This document shows positions 15,969 to 23,435 of a stretch of 42,110 bases of DNA, piece after piece; position 1 is the first letter of the stretch, and each line of letters begins with the position of its first letter. The translations under genes and the position numbers were made by a program. The stretch covers positions 1-42,110 of the forward strand of contig JAFUTR010000002.1 of NCBI GenBank assembly GCA_017477845.1. Reading direction: 5' to 3'. The notes beneath the pieces were generated by a model. It had not been told where the DNA came from and did no database searches. It saw nothing but the letters and a program-made list of their open reading frames with translations. Origin of the DNA: Bacilli bacterium (GTDB lineage: Bacteria > Bacillota_I > Bacilli_A > RF39 > UBA660).

Positions 15969-16051
15969 ATTACTAAAACCAGTAAGGTTAAGAGTAGTAA
16001 AATGAGTGATATGTAGCGAAGCAACTTAATGTTGTATTCACGTTTTTTCAT
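15959..16051 (-). CDS. Small hydrophobic peptide, type-I-toxin-like
   Basis: This 30-residue peptide begins M-K-K-R-E-Y-N-I-K, has one membrane helix rich in Leu/Ile/Val and ends V-I-K-K. A strong AGGAGG (plus 16061-16066) lies 9 nt before the ATG, and a near-consensus promoter lies further up at 16146-16118. Positive ends around one helix, short length, a structured leader and an opposing terminator on the other strand are features shared by type I toxin loci (TxpA, BsrG, Hok and others), but the peptide itself is not a family I recognise. The function is inferred; it could instead be a short membrane peptide of another kind. Confidence 0.6.
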   Translation of the reverse strand: MKKREYNIKLLRYISLILLLLTLLVLVIKK

Positions 16052-16117
16052 TCTCTCAAACCTCCTCTCTTTGTTGGATTGGAGGTAGACACTCAACAAC
16101 TAAATGTTCCTAAAATC

Positions 16118-16146
16118 AATGTAGCATATAAACATACATGTGTCAA
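16118..16146 (-). promoter_or_regulatory. Strong promoter of the toxin-like ORF
   Basis: Read on the minus strand: TTGACA (16146-16141), a 17-nt spacer and TACATT (16123-16118) with a TGC extended -10. The start point should fall near 16111, exactly at the outer end of the right inverted repeat. Confidence 0.75.
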
Positions 16147-16174
16147 TCGAACAATTTAATCTTTCTTTTTCTAT

Positions 16175-17050
16175 TTATTTTTTTTTGCAAACATCAATAA
16201 CAAATTCACAAAATGTTAAAGATGAATTCAATACCAACAAAGCATGATGTCTATCAATATTAATTCTGCTTAATGAACCATGTGAATCACTATAATTATT
16301 TCTCATTTCAGATACTGATTGAACGATTGTTTCTAATCCACCTAATAGTTTTTTAATTCTAATATCAGCGGTATTATCCAAACTCATATTATATAATTCT
16401 TTATATTGCTTATAAAGATCTATTAAATTACCATTATCTTTTGGATTTACTCCCTTATTACTTATTAACTCTATCAATACATCTTCCATCATTGTTCTTG
16501 ATTTAGTAATTACATTATCATAATTACCATTATTTAATTCTTCTAAGGCTTTATTATGTAATTTATGAACATATTCATTATTTATTTCTTCTATATTTTC
16601 TACTTCTATTACTGGTTCTTCATCTCTTTTTTTATAAATAATCTTATAATTAGAAACTACACTTAATTCATAGCCATCAATGTATAGAATAGTATTTATT
16701 TTTTGAATCACTTTCCAAAAAATATCAAAGTAGAATTCTTCCATCTCTCCAATATCATTAAATTCTGATAAAATATCACGAAAGTTATCCTTGCTAAATA
16801 TATAAGTTAGGAAATCATTTAATTTATGATTTTTAATAATATAGTCTAATAGTTTTTCATAAAATTGCCATCTTGAAAGTTTACCTAAACTATAGTTTAT
16901 ACTGCAACCAAATTTCTTTGCCAACTTAAATATTTCAGGACCTGATATTTTAGGCATTCCATTTGAAAATAAACCATATGTGCTTTTAATATCTTCATCA
17001 CCAATAAGAATATTTATTATTTTCCTATTTTTTAACAAATCATAGTTCAT
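16175..17050 (-). CDS. Abi_C-domain protein, candidate HEPN-type phage defence protein
   Basis: In this 291-residue protein the C-terminal ~125 residues match the abortive-infection C-terminal (Abi_C) pattern: helix with K-S-R-T-M-M-E-D (about 181-188), then L-L-G-G-L-E-T-I-V-Q and M-R-N-N-Y-S-D-S-H-G, ending with a hydrophobic helix. R250-x6-H257 fits the HEPN R-x4-6-H ribonuclease motif. The N-terminal half has I-S-G-P-E-I and S-R-W, seen in other Abi_C proteins as I recall. No signal or membrane segment is present. GGAGGT precedes the ATG. It is divergent from the gene at 17156 within the tRNA-His island. A likely role is infection-triggered growth arrest by RNA cleavage; this is inferred. 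Confidence 0.75.
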   Translation of the reverse strand: MNYDLLKNRKIINILIGDEDIKSTYGLFSNGMPKISGPEIFKLAKKFGCSINYSLGKLSRWQFYEKLLDYIIKNHKLNDFLTYIFSKDNFRDILSEFNDIGEMEEFYFDIFWKVIQKINTILYIDGYELSVVSNYKIIYKKRDEEPVIEVENIEEINNEYVHKLHNKALEELNNGNYDNVITKSRTMMEDVLIELISNKGVNPKDNGNLIDLYKQYKELYNMSLDNTADIRIKKLLGGLETIVQSVSEMRNNYSDSHGSLSRINIDRHHALLVLNSSLTFCEFVIDVCKKK

Positions 17051-17102
17051 ATAAATACCTCCTAATAGCTATTATTTTATCATAAAAAAATAAGTAATCA
17101 TC

Positions 17103-17130
17103 TTAATTATACAAAAAAATATGTTAGAAT
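17103..17130 (+). promoter_or_regulatory. Promoter of the second island gene
   Basis: TAGAAT (17125-17130) with a TGT extended -10 and a weak TTAATT (17103-17108) at 16 nt. The 8-bp inverted repeat TAAGTAAT (17091-17098) / ATTACTTA (17132-17139) flanks it and could bind a regulator controlling both divergent genes. Confidence 0.5.
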
Positions 17131-17155
17131 AATTACTTAGAAAGAAGGTGTCACT

Positions 17156-18346
17156 GTGGAAGAAAAAAAAGATAGTGAAAAGAATAATTTACCATCCGTT
17201 ATTAAGCTCCCAAACATGGAGTCACCTATTAAAAGTCTTAAAATTATAGAAAATCCATTAAATAATCTTTCTTCTTCATTTACAATTTCAAAGCAATTAA
17301 GTGAAACAATTAAAAAATTACCTATAATCGATGATATATACCCTAAATTAAAAATTACAAACACATTATCTTCTATCATTGAAGAACAAAAGAAATTATT
17401 CTTAAATCCTAGTTTTATCAATTCAATTACTAATCCCCTAATAAATCAAAGTAGTCCACTTATGGATACAATGAAAAGAATAGCGGAAATGCAAAGAAAT
17501 ATGATAAATACTATAATGGAAAAGATTAACATATCTCCTTTCTTTGAAGGTTTATCTAAAACTATTGAAGAAGCTAGAAAAAATCCTCATAGTTTTTTAA
17601 GTTGGTATAATTATTACGAGAGATTAAGCGATTATTTTTGGGTTTATCCATATGATATGAAACCAGAACAGTTGCATCAAATACTCGAAACCGTAACTTC
17701 TGAAAAAGAATTTGATAAATATATGTCACATTATTTTTCAAAAAAGAAGATTAAAGAATTATTATCTATCATAAAGAATAAAATTTCAAAGAAGCACAAG
17801 AGAATGATTGGTCAAATTGAAAAAGCTTATGACATGAAATTATATGCTCTAGCTAACAATAATCTTATGAGTATAATTGATGACTTATTATCATTTTACC
17901 TTTATAACAAAGGATGTACCTATCGAAGTGGAATATTTGAACCAATTGTAAAAGAATTTAAAAAGGAACGTGGAGATATAGACGACAGTGTTCTTGTTAT
18001 ACTAATGGTTAACAGCTATATTAATAAACTCTACGATTCTATAGACTTTAATATCATAAAAATAGATACACATAAAAAGTCTAGAAGGGGAATGTCCGCA
18101 CATGGTAAATTCACGTCAAACGAAAGATCAGATTTTATAATGCTCATTAATACTATATATCATTTACTATTAGTCCAAGAAATATTAAAAAAATATAGAG
18201 GCAGAATATTTAGAAAAGGAAAAGTCTTTTACATTCCTAAAGGGAAAGAATATATAGCCATGAAGGAAGAAGTAGATAAAGAGATAGAAAAAAAGAAAAA
18301 ACAATTAGTAAAACAGAGTGATGTTTCTTCAATAGATATTGACTAA
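17156..18346 (+). CDS. Unknown helical protein with R-x4-H motif, paired with Abi_C gene
   Basis: This 396-residue soluble, mostly helical protein belongs to no family I can name. It starts with GTG at 17156 (GAAGGTG 5 nt before it). The C-terminal part contains a helix pattern (about 220-240, A-N-N-N-L-M-S-I-I-D-D-L-L) followed by R311-G-M-S-A-H316-G, which fits the HEPN R-x4-6-H motif and resembles the R...H-G end of Abi_C-type proteins. A Lys-rich helix follows (about 375-390). The N-terminal ~110 residues look poorly ordered. It is the divergent neighbour of the Abi_C protein inside the same 29-bp-repeat island. Possible roles: second ribonuclease, sensor or antidote. All are inferences. 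Confidence 0.6.
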   Translation: MEEKKDSEKNNLPSVIKLPNMESPIKSLKIIENPLNNLSSSFTISKQLSETIKKLPIIDDIYPKLKITNTLSSIIEEQKKLFLNPSFINSITNPLINQSSPLMDTMKRIAEMQRNMINTIMEKINISPFFEGLSKTIEEARKNPHSFLSWYNYYERLSDYFWVYPYDMKPEQLHQILETVTSEKEFDKYMSHYFSKKKIKELLSIIKNKISKKHKRMIGQIEKAYDMKLYALANNNLMSIIDDLLSFYLYNKGCTYRSGIFEPIVKEFKKERGDIDDSVLVILMVNSYINKLYDSIDFNIIKIDTHKKSRRGMSAHGKFTSNERSDFIMLINTIYHLLLVQEILKKYRGRIFRKGKVFYIPKGKEYIAMKEEVDKEIEKKKKQLVKQSDVSSIDID

Positions 18347-18409
18347 TATGTTGTTAATAAATTATAATTAATTTACAAAGAAGAACTACTTCGTAACTTG
18401 TATAGTTAA

Positions 18410-18438
18410 CGCCCCACTGTGATATAAAAGGAACTTGA
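18410..18438 (+). repeat. Right direct repeat (attR-like)
   Basis: This is an exact 29-bp copy of 15795-15823, including 7 nt of the tRNA-His 3' end. No other tRNA sequence precedes it, so it is not a decayed second tRNA gene. Confidence 0.85.
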
Positions 18439-18453
18439 TGAAGTTCTTTTTTT
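18428..18453 (+). terminator. Terminator after the island, copied with the repeat
   Basis: A 9-bp stem (18428-18436 with 18441-18449, one G-T pair) and a GATG loop run into seven Ts. Its left arm is part of the duplicated repeat, so the gene at 17156 is ended by a relative of the tRNA-His terminator. Confidence 0.75.
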
Positions 18454-18529
18454 GTTATTTAATAAAAAATACAAAAATAGTTTTCCCACATATATTTTTA
18501 ATGTATAATAATATATATTTGAGGTTATT

Positions 18530-18928
18530 ATGTTACATATTACTAAATTGATGATACAAAAATATAATATAAATGATATTGATTTTATGGGATATTTTAT
18601 TAATGAAGATAATGCAAGTTATCATCATTTAATAATTCCAAAGAGAAATGGTGGCCCTAAAACAATCAGTAATGGTGCTATTTTAAATAAAGAAACATCT
18701 CATTCTTATTTACATTTAATCGAAAAGAAAGATTATGAAGTTTTTTATGATTTAACGCGGGAAATGATAAAAGAAAATAAACTAGGAAAAATTGACATGG
18801 AAATATTAAAAAGAATTGATGATATTTTAAATTATTTTGAAAAAGAACACTCACAAGATACTAATTTTAATGGGGAAATGTTAATAAGAGAAGATTATAT
18901 TAAGAGATTATTAAAAGAAAGAAGATAG
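18530..18928 (+). CDS. Small HNH-like protein of unknown role
   Basis: This 132-residue protein has Y-H-H-L-I-I-P-K-R-N-G-G, then S-N-G-A-I-L-N and H-S-Y-L-H, giving the H...N...H order of an HNH-type beta-beta-alpha-metal fold; the zinc-binding C-x-x-C pairs of many HNH proteins are absent. A helical C-terminal third follows. GAGG lies 5 nt before the ATG, and TATAAT (18504-18509) upstream suggests its own promoter. It lies just outside the tRNA-His island and upstream of rlmN. Nuclease activity is only suggested by the motif; this may be a conserved RNA- or DNA-binding relative. Confidence 0.55.
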   Translation: MLHITKLMIQKYNINDIDFMGYFINEDNASYHHLIIPKRNGGPKTISNGAILNKETSHSYLHLIEKKDYEVFYDLTREMIKENKLGKIDMEILKRIDDILNYFEKEHSQDTNFNGEMLIREDYIKRLLKERR

Positions 18929-18960
18929 TTGTAAATATTTGTAAATTATCTTCTTTTATT
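18918..18960 (+). terminator. Terminator overlapping the end of the HNH-like gene
   Basis: A 10-bp stem (18918-18927 with 18947-18956) with a 19-nt AT-rich loop is followed by TTATT. The left arm contains the last codons of the gene. Confidence 0.55.
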
Positions 18961-18982
18961 AGTGTTAAACAACATTAAGTGT

Positions 18983-18988
18983 TATAAT
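18983..18988 (+). promoter_or_regulatory. Extended -10 promoter of the rlmN-prpC-pknB operon
   Basis: A perfect TATAAT preceded by TGT (extended -10), 23 nt before the rlmN ATG; the -35 region is poor. Confidence 0.5.
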
Positions 18989-19011
18989 AATGTTATTAGT
19001 GGAAGTGTAAT

Positions 19012-20034
19012 ATGAGAAACATTTATGATTTAACAATTGAAGAATTAGAAGATTATTTTTTAAGTATTAATGAAAAAAAGTTTAAAGCTATTCAATTATA
19101 CTCATGGTTATATGACAAAAAGATAACTACTTTTGATGAAATGAGTGATATGAAAAAGATAGTTATTGAAAGATTAAAAGAAGATTTTTCACTTAATAAT
19201 TTAAAAATAATTAAAGTTGAAAGAGATAAACTTGTAAACAAATATCTATTTGAGCTTTCTGATGGATCTTTAGTAGAAAGTGTCTTAATGCGACATGATT
19301 ATGGTACAAGTATATGTGTATCAAGTCAAGTTGGATGTAATATGGGATGCAAATTCTGCGAAAGCGGAAGATTAAAAAAAGTAAGAAATCTAGAATCATA
19401 TGAAATGGTACTTCAAATATTAGAAGTAGAAAATGATATCCAAAAGAAAATAACCCATGTTGTTATAATGGGAATTGGTGAGCCTTTTGACAATTATCAA
19501 AATGTAACAGACTTTATAAGAATTATAAATCATCCAAAGGGACTTAGTATAGGAAGTAGGCATATCACTGTTTCGACATCGGGTATCGTCCCAAAGATAC
19601 TAGAGTTTAGCACATTCCCATATCAAGTTAACCTTGCAATCAGCTTACATGCACCAAACGACAAAATAAGAAATGAAATAATGCCAATCAACAAAGTATA
19701 CAAGATAAAAGATATAATGGATGCTTTAAAAATATATTATCAAAAAACAAATAGGAGAATTACATTTGAATATATTATGCTTGATGGAATTAATGATAAA
19801 GATGAAGATGCTCAAGAATTATGTAATCTTTTAAAATGGTCAAATTGCTATGTTAATCTTATACCATATAATGAAACTAATAATATTCAATATAAAAGAA
19901 GTAAAAACGATAGAATTTTAAAATTTTATGATATAATAAAGAAGAATAATATAGGCGTAACTATAAGAAAAGAATTTGGAAGTAATATAAGTGCCGCCTG
20001 TGGACAACTTAGAAGCAAGAAGGAGGAACTATGA
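19012..20034 (+). CDS. rlmN: RlmN, dual-specificity rRNA/tRNA adenine-C2 methyltransferase
   Basis: This 340-residue radical SAM enzyme methylates C2 of A2503 in 23S rRNA (and A37 of some tRNAs). The cluster-binding C-x3-C-x2-C is C109, C113, C116; the methyl-carrying C-terminal cysteine is C330 in A-A-C-G-Q-L. G-I-G-E-P and S-L-H-A are also family motifs. After the third cysteine it reads E-S-G instead of the common A-T-G, followed by R-N-L. Cfr is an alternative name for relatives, but overall pattern and position before prpC fit RlmN, as in Bacillus subtilis. The stop overlaps the prpC start (ATGA). Confidence 0.9.
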   Translation: MRNIYDLTIEELEDYFLSINEKKFKAIQLYSWLYDKKITTFDEMSDMKKIVIERLKEDFSLNNLKIIKVERDKLVNKYLFELSDGSLVESVLMRHDYGTSICVSSQVGCNMGCKFCESGRLKKVRNLESYEMVLQILEVENDIQKKITHVVIMGIGEPFDNYQNVTDFIRIINHPKGLSIGSRHITVSTSGIVPKILEFSTFPYQVNLAISLHAPNDKIRNEIMPINKVYKIKDIMDALKIYYQKTNRRITFEYIMLDGINDKDEDAQELCNLLKWSNCYVNLIPYNETNNIQYKRSKNDRILKFYDIIKKNNIGVTIRKEFGSNISAACGQLRSKKEEL

Positions 20035-20771
20035 AAACATTTTATTTAACAGATTCTGGTAAAGTAAGATCACATAATGAAGATAGTGTAATTATTACTA
20101 AGAATCAAAGTGGTGATTACTTAATGGCTGTAGCAGATGGAATGGGAGGACATTCCGCTGGAGAAATTGCATCAAGTATCGTAGTTAGTCATATTAGTAA
20201 ATGTTTTAACGAGTCATTTTGTAATATGGAAAAATCCAAAGCTGTAAATTGGATGAGAGAAATGGCAAAAGAAGTCAATGATTTAATATTTGACTATGCA
20301 AAGGATCACCCTGAAAGCAAGGGAATGGGAACAACACTTGTAATGGCATTAGTAACTAATGATTATGTTTTAATAGGAAATATTGGCGATTCATCAGGTT
20401 TTGTACTTAAAGACTCTAAACTTCATAAAGTAACATACGACCATACTTTAGTTAATTTATTAATTAAAGCAGGAGAACTAACTGAAGAAGAAGCCAAAGA
20501 TCATCCTAAGAAAAATGTATTAATGAAGGCACTGGGAGCTAATAATCCAATAGATATAGATATATTTGATTGTGATATGGATATATCCTCTGTTTTACTA
20601 TGTAGCGATGGATTAACATCAATGTTAGATGTTGAACAAATTGAAAAAGTACTTCTTAGTGAATCAGAAATTGAAGACAAAGTTATTAAACTAATTAGAA
20701 AAAGTAACAATCGTGGGGGCAATGATAATATTTCAATAGCGTACTTAGAATTTACAGAAAGTGGTGATTAG
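20031..20771 (+). CDS. prpC: PrpC, PP2C-type Ser/Thr protein phosphatase
   Basis: This 246-residue cytoplasmic phosphatase reverses phosphorylation by the PASTA kinase next door. PP2C motifs occur in order: R-S-H-N-E-D-S, V-A-D-G-M-G-G-H, G-M-G-T-T-L, N-I-G-D-S, C-S-D-G-L-T and G-G-N-D-N-I-S, with the metal-binding Asp residues in place. GGAGG lies inside the end of rlmN, and the ATG overlaps its stop by 4 nt. Its own stop is 2 nt before the kinase start, so the pair is translationally coupled. Confidence 0.95.
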   Translation: MKTFYLTDSGKVRSHNEDSVIITKNQSGDYLMAVADGMGGHSAGEIASSIVVSHISKCFNESFCNMEKSKAVNWMREMAKEVNDLIFDYAKDHPESKGMGTTLVMALVTNDYVLIGNIGDSSGFVLKDSKLHKVTYDHTLVNLLIKAGELTEEEAKDHPKKNVLMKALGANNPIDIDIFDCDMDISSVLLCSDGLTSMLDVEQIEKVLLSESEIEDKVIKLIRKSNNRGGNDNISIAYLEFTESGD

Positions 20772-20773
20772 CG

Positions 20774-22570
20774 TTGTTTACAAAGGGGCAAATGATTAAT
20801 GATCGATACGAGATTATAAAAAGTATTGGCGAAGGTGGTATGGCTAATGTTTATTTAGCAAAAGACACTTTTTTAGATAGAAAAGTAGCTGTTAAGGTAT
20901 TAAGAGGAGACCTTGCAACTGATGAAAAATTTATAAGAAGATTTCAAAGAGAAGCATATGCAGCATCTACTTTATCACACCCTAATATCGTTGAAATGTA
21001 TGATGTAGGAGAAGATAATGGAACATACTATATCGTAATGGAATATATTGAAGGAAGAACATTAAAACAATTATTAAAAAAACGTGGTAGTCTAACAGCA
21101 CCAGAAGTAGTTGATATAATGCTTCAATTAACAGATGGAATTGCACATGCTCATGATATGTATATAATTCATAGAGACTTAAAACCACAAAATATAATGA
21201 TTTCAGATGATGGTAAGATAAAAATAACAGATTTTGGAATAGCAATGGCACTAAACTCTACTCAATTAACACAAACAAATTCCGTAATGGGTTCAGTTCA
21301 TTATTTGCCTCCAGAACAGGCTAGTGGAAAAGGAGCTACAACGAAATCTGATATCTACTCTATGGGTATTATGTTATTTGAACTACTTACAGGAAAACTT
21401 CCTTTTAAAGGAGAAAATGCAGTTGAAATAGCACTTAAACATTTAAAAGATGAAATACCTAGTGTCAAGAAGATTAATTCTAATATTCCACAAAGCCTTG
21501 AAAATATTATTCTAAAATCTACTGCTAAAAATCCTAAAAATAGATATGATGATGTTAAGGAAATGTATAATGATTTAAAAGTATGTTTGAATGAGGAAAA
21601 TTTAAATCAAGACCCTTATGTATACAAGTATCCTGAACATGTAACAGAAGAAGATACAAATTTAAAAGAAGTAGATGAAGATAAAGAAAAAAAAGAGGAA
21701 GAAAAACCAGTGGCAAAGAAAATTGATGAAAAGAATGATAAAAAGAAAAAGAGAAGTATTTCTTCTATAATTATTGTTTTCTTGGTTTTAGTATTATTAG
21801 GAGGAATAGGAGCTATTTTTGTAATACTATATCCAACTTTCAAGAAAAGCGATAATGTTAAAATACCAGATGTTACAGGTCTTTCTGTATCAGAAGCAGA
21901 AAAAGTATTAACAGGTAAAGGTTTTATAGTAACTGATGAAACAAAAAAAGAAGCAAGTGACAAATTTGAAAAAGGAGATGTAGTAGGAACTGATCCTGCA
22001 ATTGGTAGAAGTAGAGCCAAAGGAACTAAAATAACAATAATAGAGTCACTTGGAAAAAATGATACATATAGAATAGAAAACTATGTTGGTAAAAATTATC
22101 TACAAGTTCAAACAGAACTTGAAAAAGTATACAAAATGAAAGTAGTAATTGAAAAAAAAGAAGTAGATATTACAGAAGATATGGATTTACAACTAATAAT
22201 TGATCAAGATTTAAAACCTGGAGAAGAAGTAATTATTTCTGAAGATAATCCACAAACTATAACATTATATATACCAGATGCTTATGAACAATATCCAGAC
22301 TTTGTAGCAGATGGATGGACAATTAGTGAAGTACAAGATTTCGCTGAAAAATATGAATTATCACTTGAAATAAGAGAAATGGAAAGTGATGAATATCCAG
22401 AAGGAACAATTATTAAACAATCAAGAACTGGAAAAATAGTAAATGGAGCAAGTTTAGTAATAACTATTACAAAACTTCCAAAAGAACCGGAAAAAGAAGA
22501 TACTGGAGAAAATACTGGAGATAATATAGAGTTAACTACAGATGAAAATGAAAATAAAGATAATCAATAA
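20774..22570 (+). CDS. pknB: PASTA-domain Ser/Thr protein kinase (PknB/PrkC/IreK type)
   Basis: This 598-residue membrane kinase senses cell-wall material and controls growth and wall synthesis. The kinase domain (about 12-275) has G-E-G-G-M-A-N-V, the ATP Lys in V-A-V-K-V-L, H-R-D-L-K-P-Q-N, D-F-G and P-P-E. A Lys-rich juxtamembrane stretch, one membrane helix (about 331-351) and three extracellular PASTA repeats (about 358-570) follow; the second is the most diverged. The tail is acidic. The start is TTG, chosen because homologues begin M-x-x-G-x-x-I-x-x-R-Y and GGTGAT lies just before it. IreB, the usual substrate type, is at 27436. Confidence 0.95.
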   Translation: MFTKGQMINDRYEIIKSIGEGGMANVYLAKDTFLDRKVAVKVLRGDLATDEKFIRRFQREAYAASTLSHPNIVEMYDVGEDNGTYYIVMEYIEGRTLKQLLKKRGSLTAPEVVDIMLQLTDGIAHAHDMYIIHRDLKPQNIMISDDGKIKITDFGIAMALNSTQLTQTNSVMGSVHYLPPEQASGKGATTKSDIYSMGIMLFELLTGKLPFKGENAVEIALKHLKDEIPSVKKINSNIPQSLENIILKSTAKNPKNRYDDVKEMYNDLKVCLNEENLNQDPYVYKYPEHVTEEDTNLKEVDEDKEKKEEEKPVAKKIDEKNDKKKKRSISSIIIVFLVLVLLGGIGAIFVILYPTFKKSDNVKIPDVTGLSVSEAEKVLTGKGFIVTDETKKEASDKFEKGDVVGTDPAIGRSRAKGTKITIIESLGKNDTYRIENYVGKNYLQVQTELEKVYKMKVVIEKKEVDITEDMDLQLIIDQDLKPGEEVIISEDNPQTITLYIPDAYEQYPDFVADGWTISEVQDFAEKYELSLEIREMESDEYPEGTIIKQSRTGKIVNGASLVITITKLPKEPEKEDTGENTGDNIELTTDENENKDNQ

Positions 22571-22581
22571 TTAGGAGGGTT

Positions 22582-23424
22582 ATGAAAGGGCAAATTGTTA
22601 AAATAATAAGTAATTTATATTATGTTAATTGTAATGGAGAAATATATATATGTCACTCAAGAGGAAACTTTAGAAATAAAAAAATAACTCCAGTTGTAGG
22701 TGACTATTGTAATATAAATGAAAAAGACAATTATATATTGGAGATACTTCCTAGAAAGAATTTTCTAATTCGCCCTTTAGTAGCTAATATTGATCAAGGT
22801 CTAATTGTAACAAGCTTAAAAACACCTGATTTTAGCACGAATCTTTTAGATAAATTAATACTCATAATGGAACTTAATAAAATCAAGCCTATAATATGTA
22901 TTACAAAAGAAGATTTAATTACTCGTACTGAAAAAGACGAAATAAGAAAAATCATGGATTATTATGAAAAAATAGGTTATAAAGTTCTATATAATTATGA
23001 AGTTGACGAAATAAAAACAATTTTTAAAGAGAAAACGACTGTATTCACAGGACAAACAGGAGCAGGTAAATCAAGTTTATTTAACAAACTAGATAGTAAT
23101 CTTAATTTTGATGTAGGAGAAGTATCAGAAGCTTTAGGAAGAGGAAGACATACAACTAGATATGTTGAACTAGTCTCTCTTTTTGGAGGTAAATTAGTCG
23201 ATACTCCTGGTTTTTCAAGTATTGATTTATCAGTTTATACAAAGGAACAAATGAAAGATGCTTTTATTGAGTTCAAGAACTATGAATGTAAATATAAAGA
23301 CTGCATGCACAACAATGAAAGTGAAAATGAATGTGCAATAAAAAAAGCAGTTATAGATAATAAAATACTCAAATCAAGATATCAAAATTACATAAAATTT
23401 TTAAATAATGACAATAATAACTAG
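22582..23424 (+). CDS. rsgA: RsgA, small ribosomal subunit assembly GTPase
   Basis: This 280-residue circularly permuted GTPase acts late in 30S maturation. An N-terminal OB-like domain (about 1-65) precedes the G domain in permuted order: T-K-E-D (G4), then G-Q-T-G-A-G-K-S-S (G1, from about 157), R-G-R-H-T-T (G2) and D-T-P-G-F (G3). The C-terminal zinc site is visible as C-x5-C-x-H and a later Cys (about 250-270). It lies 11 nt after pknB with TTAGGAGG before the ATG; the pknB-rsgA-rpe order is the common Firmicutes order. Confidence 0.95.
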   Translation: MKGQIVKIISNLYYVNCNGEIYICHSRGNFRNKKITPVVGDYCNINEKDNYILEILPRKNFLIRPLVANIDQGLIVTSLKTPDFSTNLLDKLILIMELNKIKPIICITKEDLITRTEKDEIRKIMDYYEKIGYKVLYNYEVDEIKTIFKEKTTVFTGQTGAGKSSLFNKLDSNLNFDVGEVSEALGRGRHTTRYVELVSLFGGKLVDTPGFSSIDLSVYTKEQMKDAFIEFKNYECKYKDCMHNNESENECAIKKAVIDNKILKSRYQNYIKFLNNDNNN

Positions 23425-23435
23425 AAGGAGGGTTT

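Larger units (their letters stand above)
15884..16110. repeat. Imperfect inverted repeats flanking the toxin-like ORF
   Basis: The left arm 15884-15917 (34 nt) and right arm 16084-16110 (27 nt) are inverted copies: 10 of 11 outer positions and 12 of 13 inner positions match, with a 7-nt gap between these blocks. In the minus-strand transcript the two arms would pair 5' end with 3' end around the ORF. Confidence 0.75.
15795..18438 (+). mobile_element. Putative tRNA-His-integrated defence mini-island
   Basis: The 29-bp direct repeats at 15795-15823 and 18410-18438 bound a segment with a small hydrophobic toxin-like ORF, an Abi_C-domain gene (minus) and a second R-x4-H protein gene (plus). There is no integrase or transposase inside, so the element would have to be a remnant, or be moved by an enzyme acting in trans. 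The intact tRNA lies at the left border. Confidence 0.65.

Noticed and set aside
15884-16110. Small transposable element (MITE) with terminal inverted repeats
   Set aside because: The arms resemble terminal repeats, but no target-site duplication flanks them, and one arm starts exactly at a predicted transcription start. An RNA fold-back explanation fits better, though a MITE is not fully excluded.
18370-18416. Remnant of a second tRNA-His at the right repeat
   Set aside because: Only the last 7 nt match the tRNA; no T arm or anticodon stem can be formed from the sequence before 18410.
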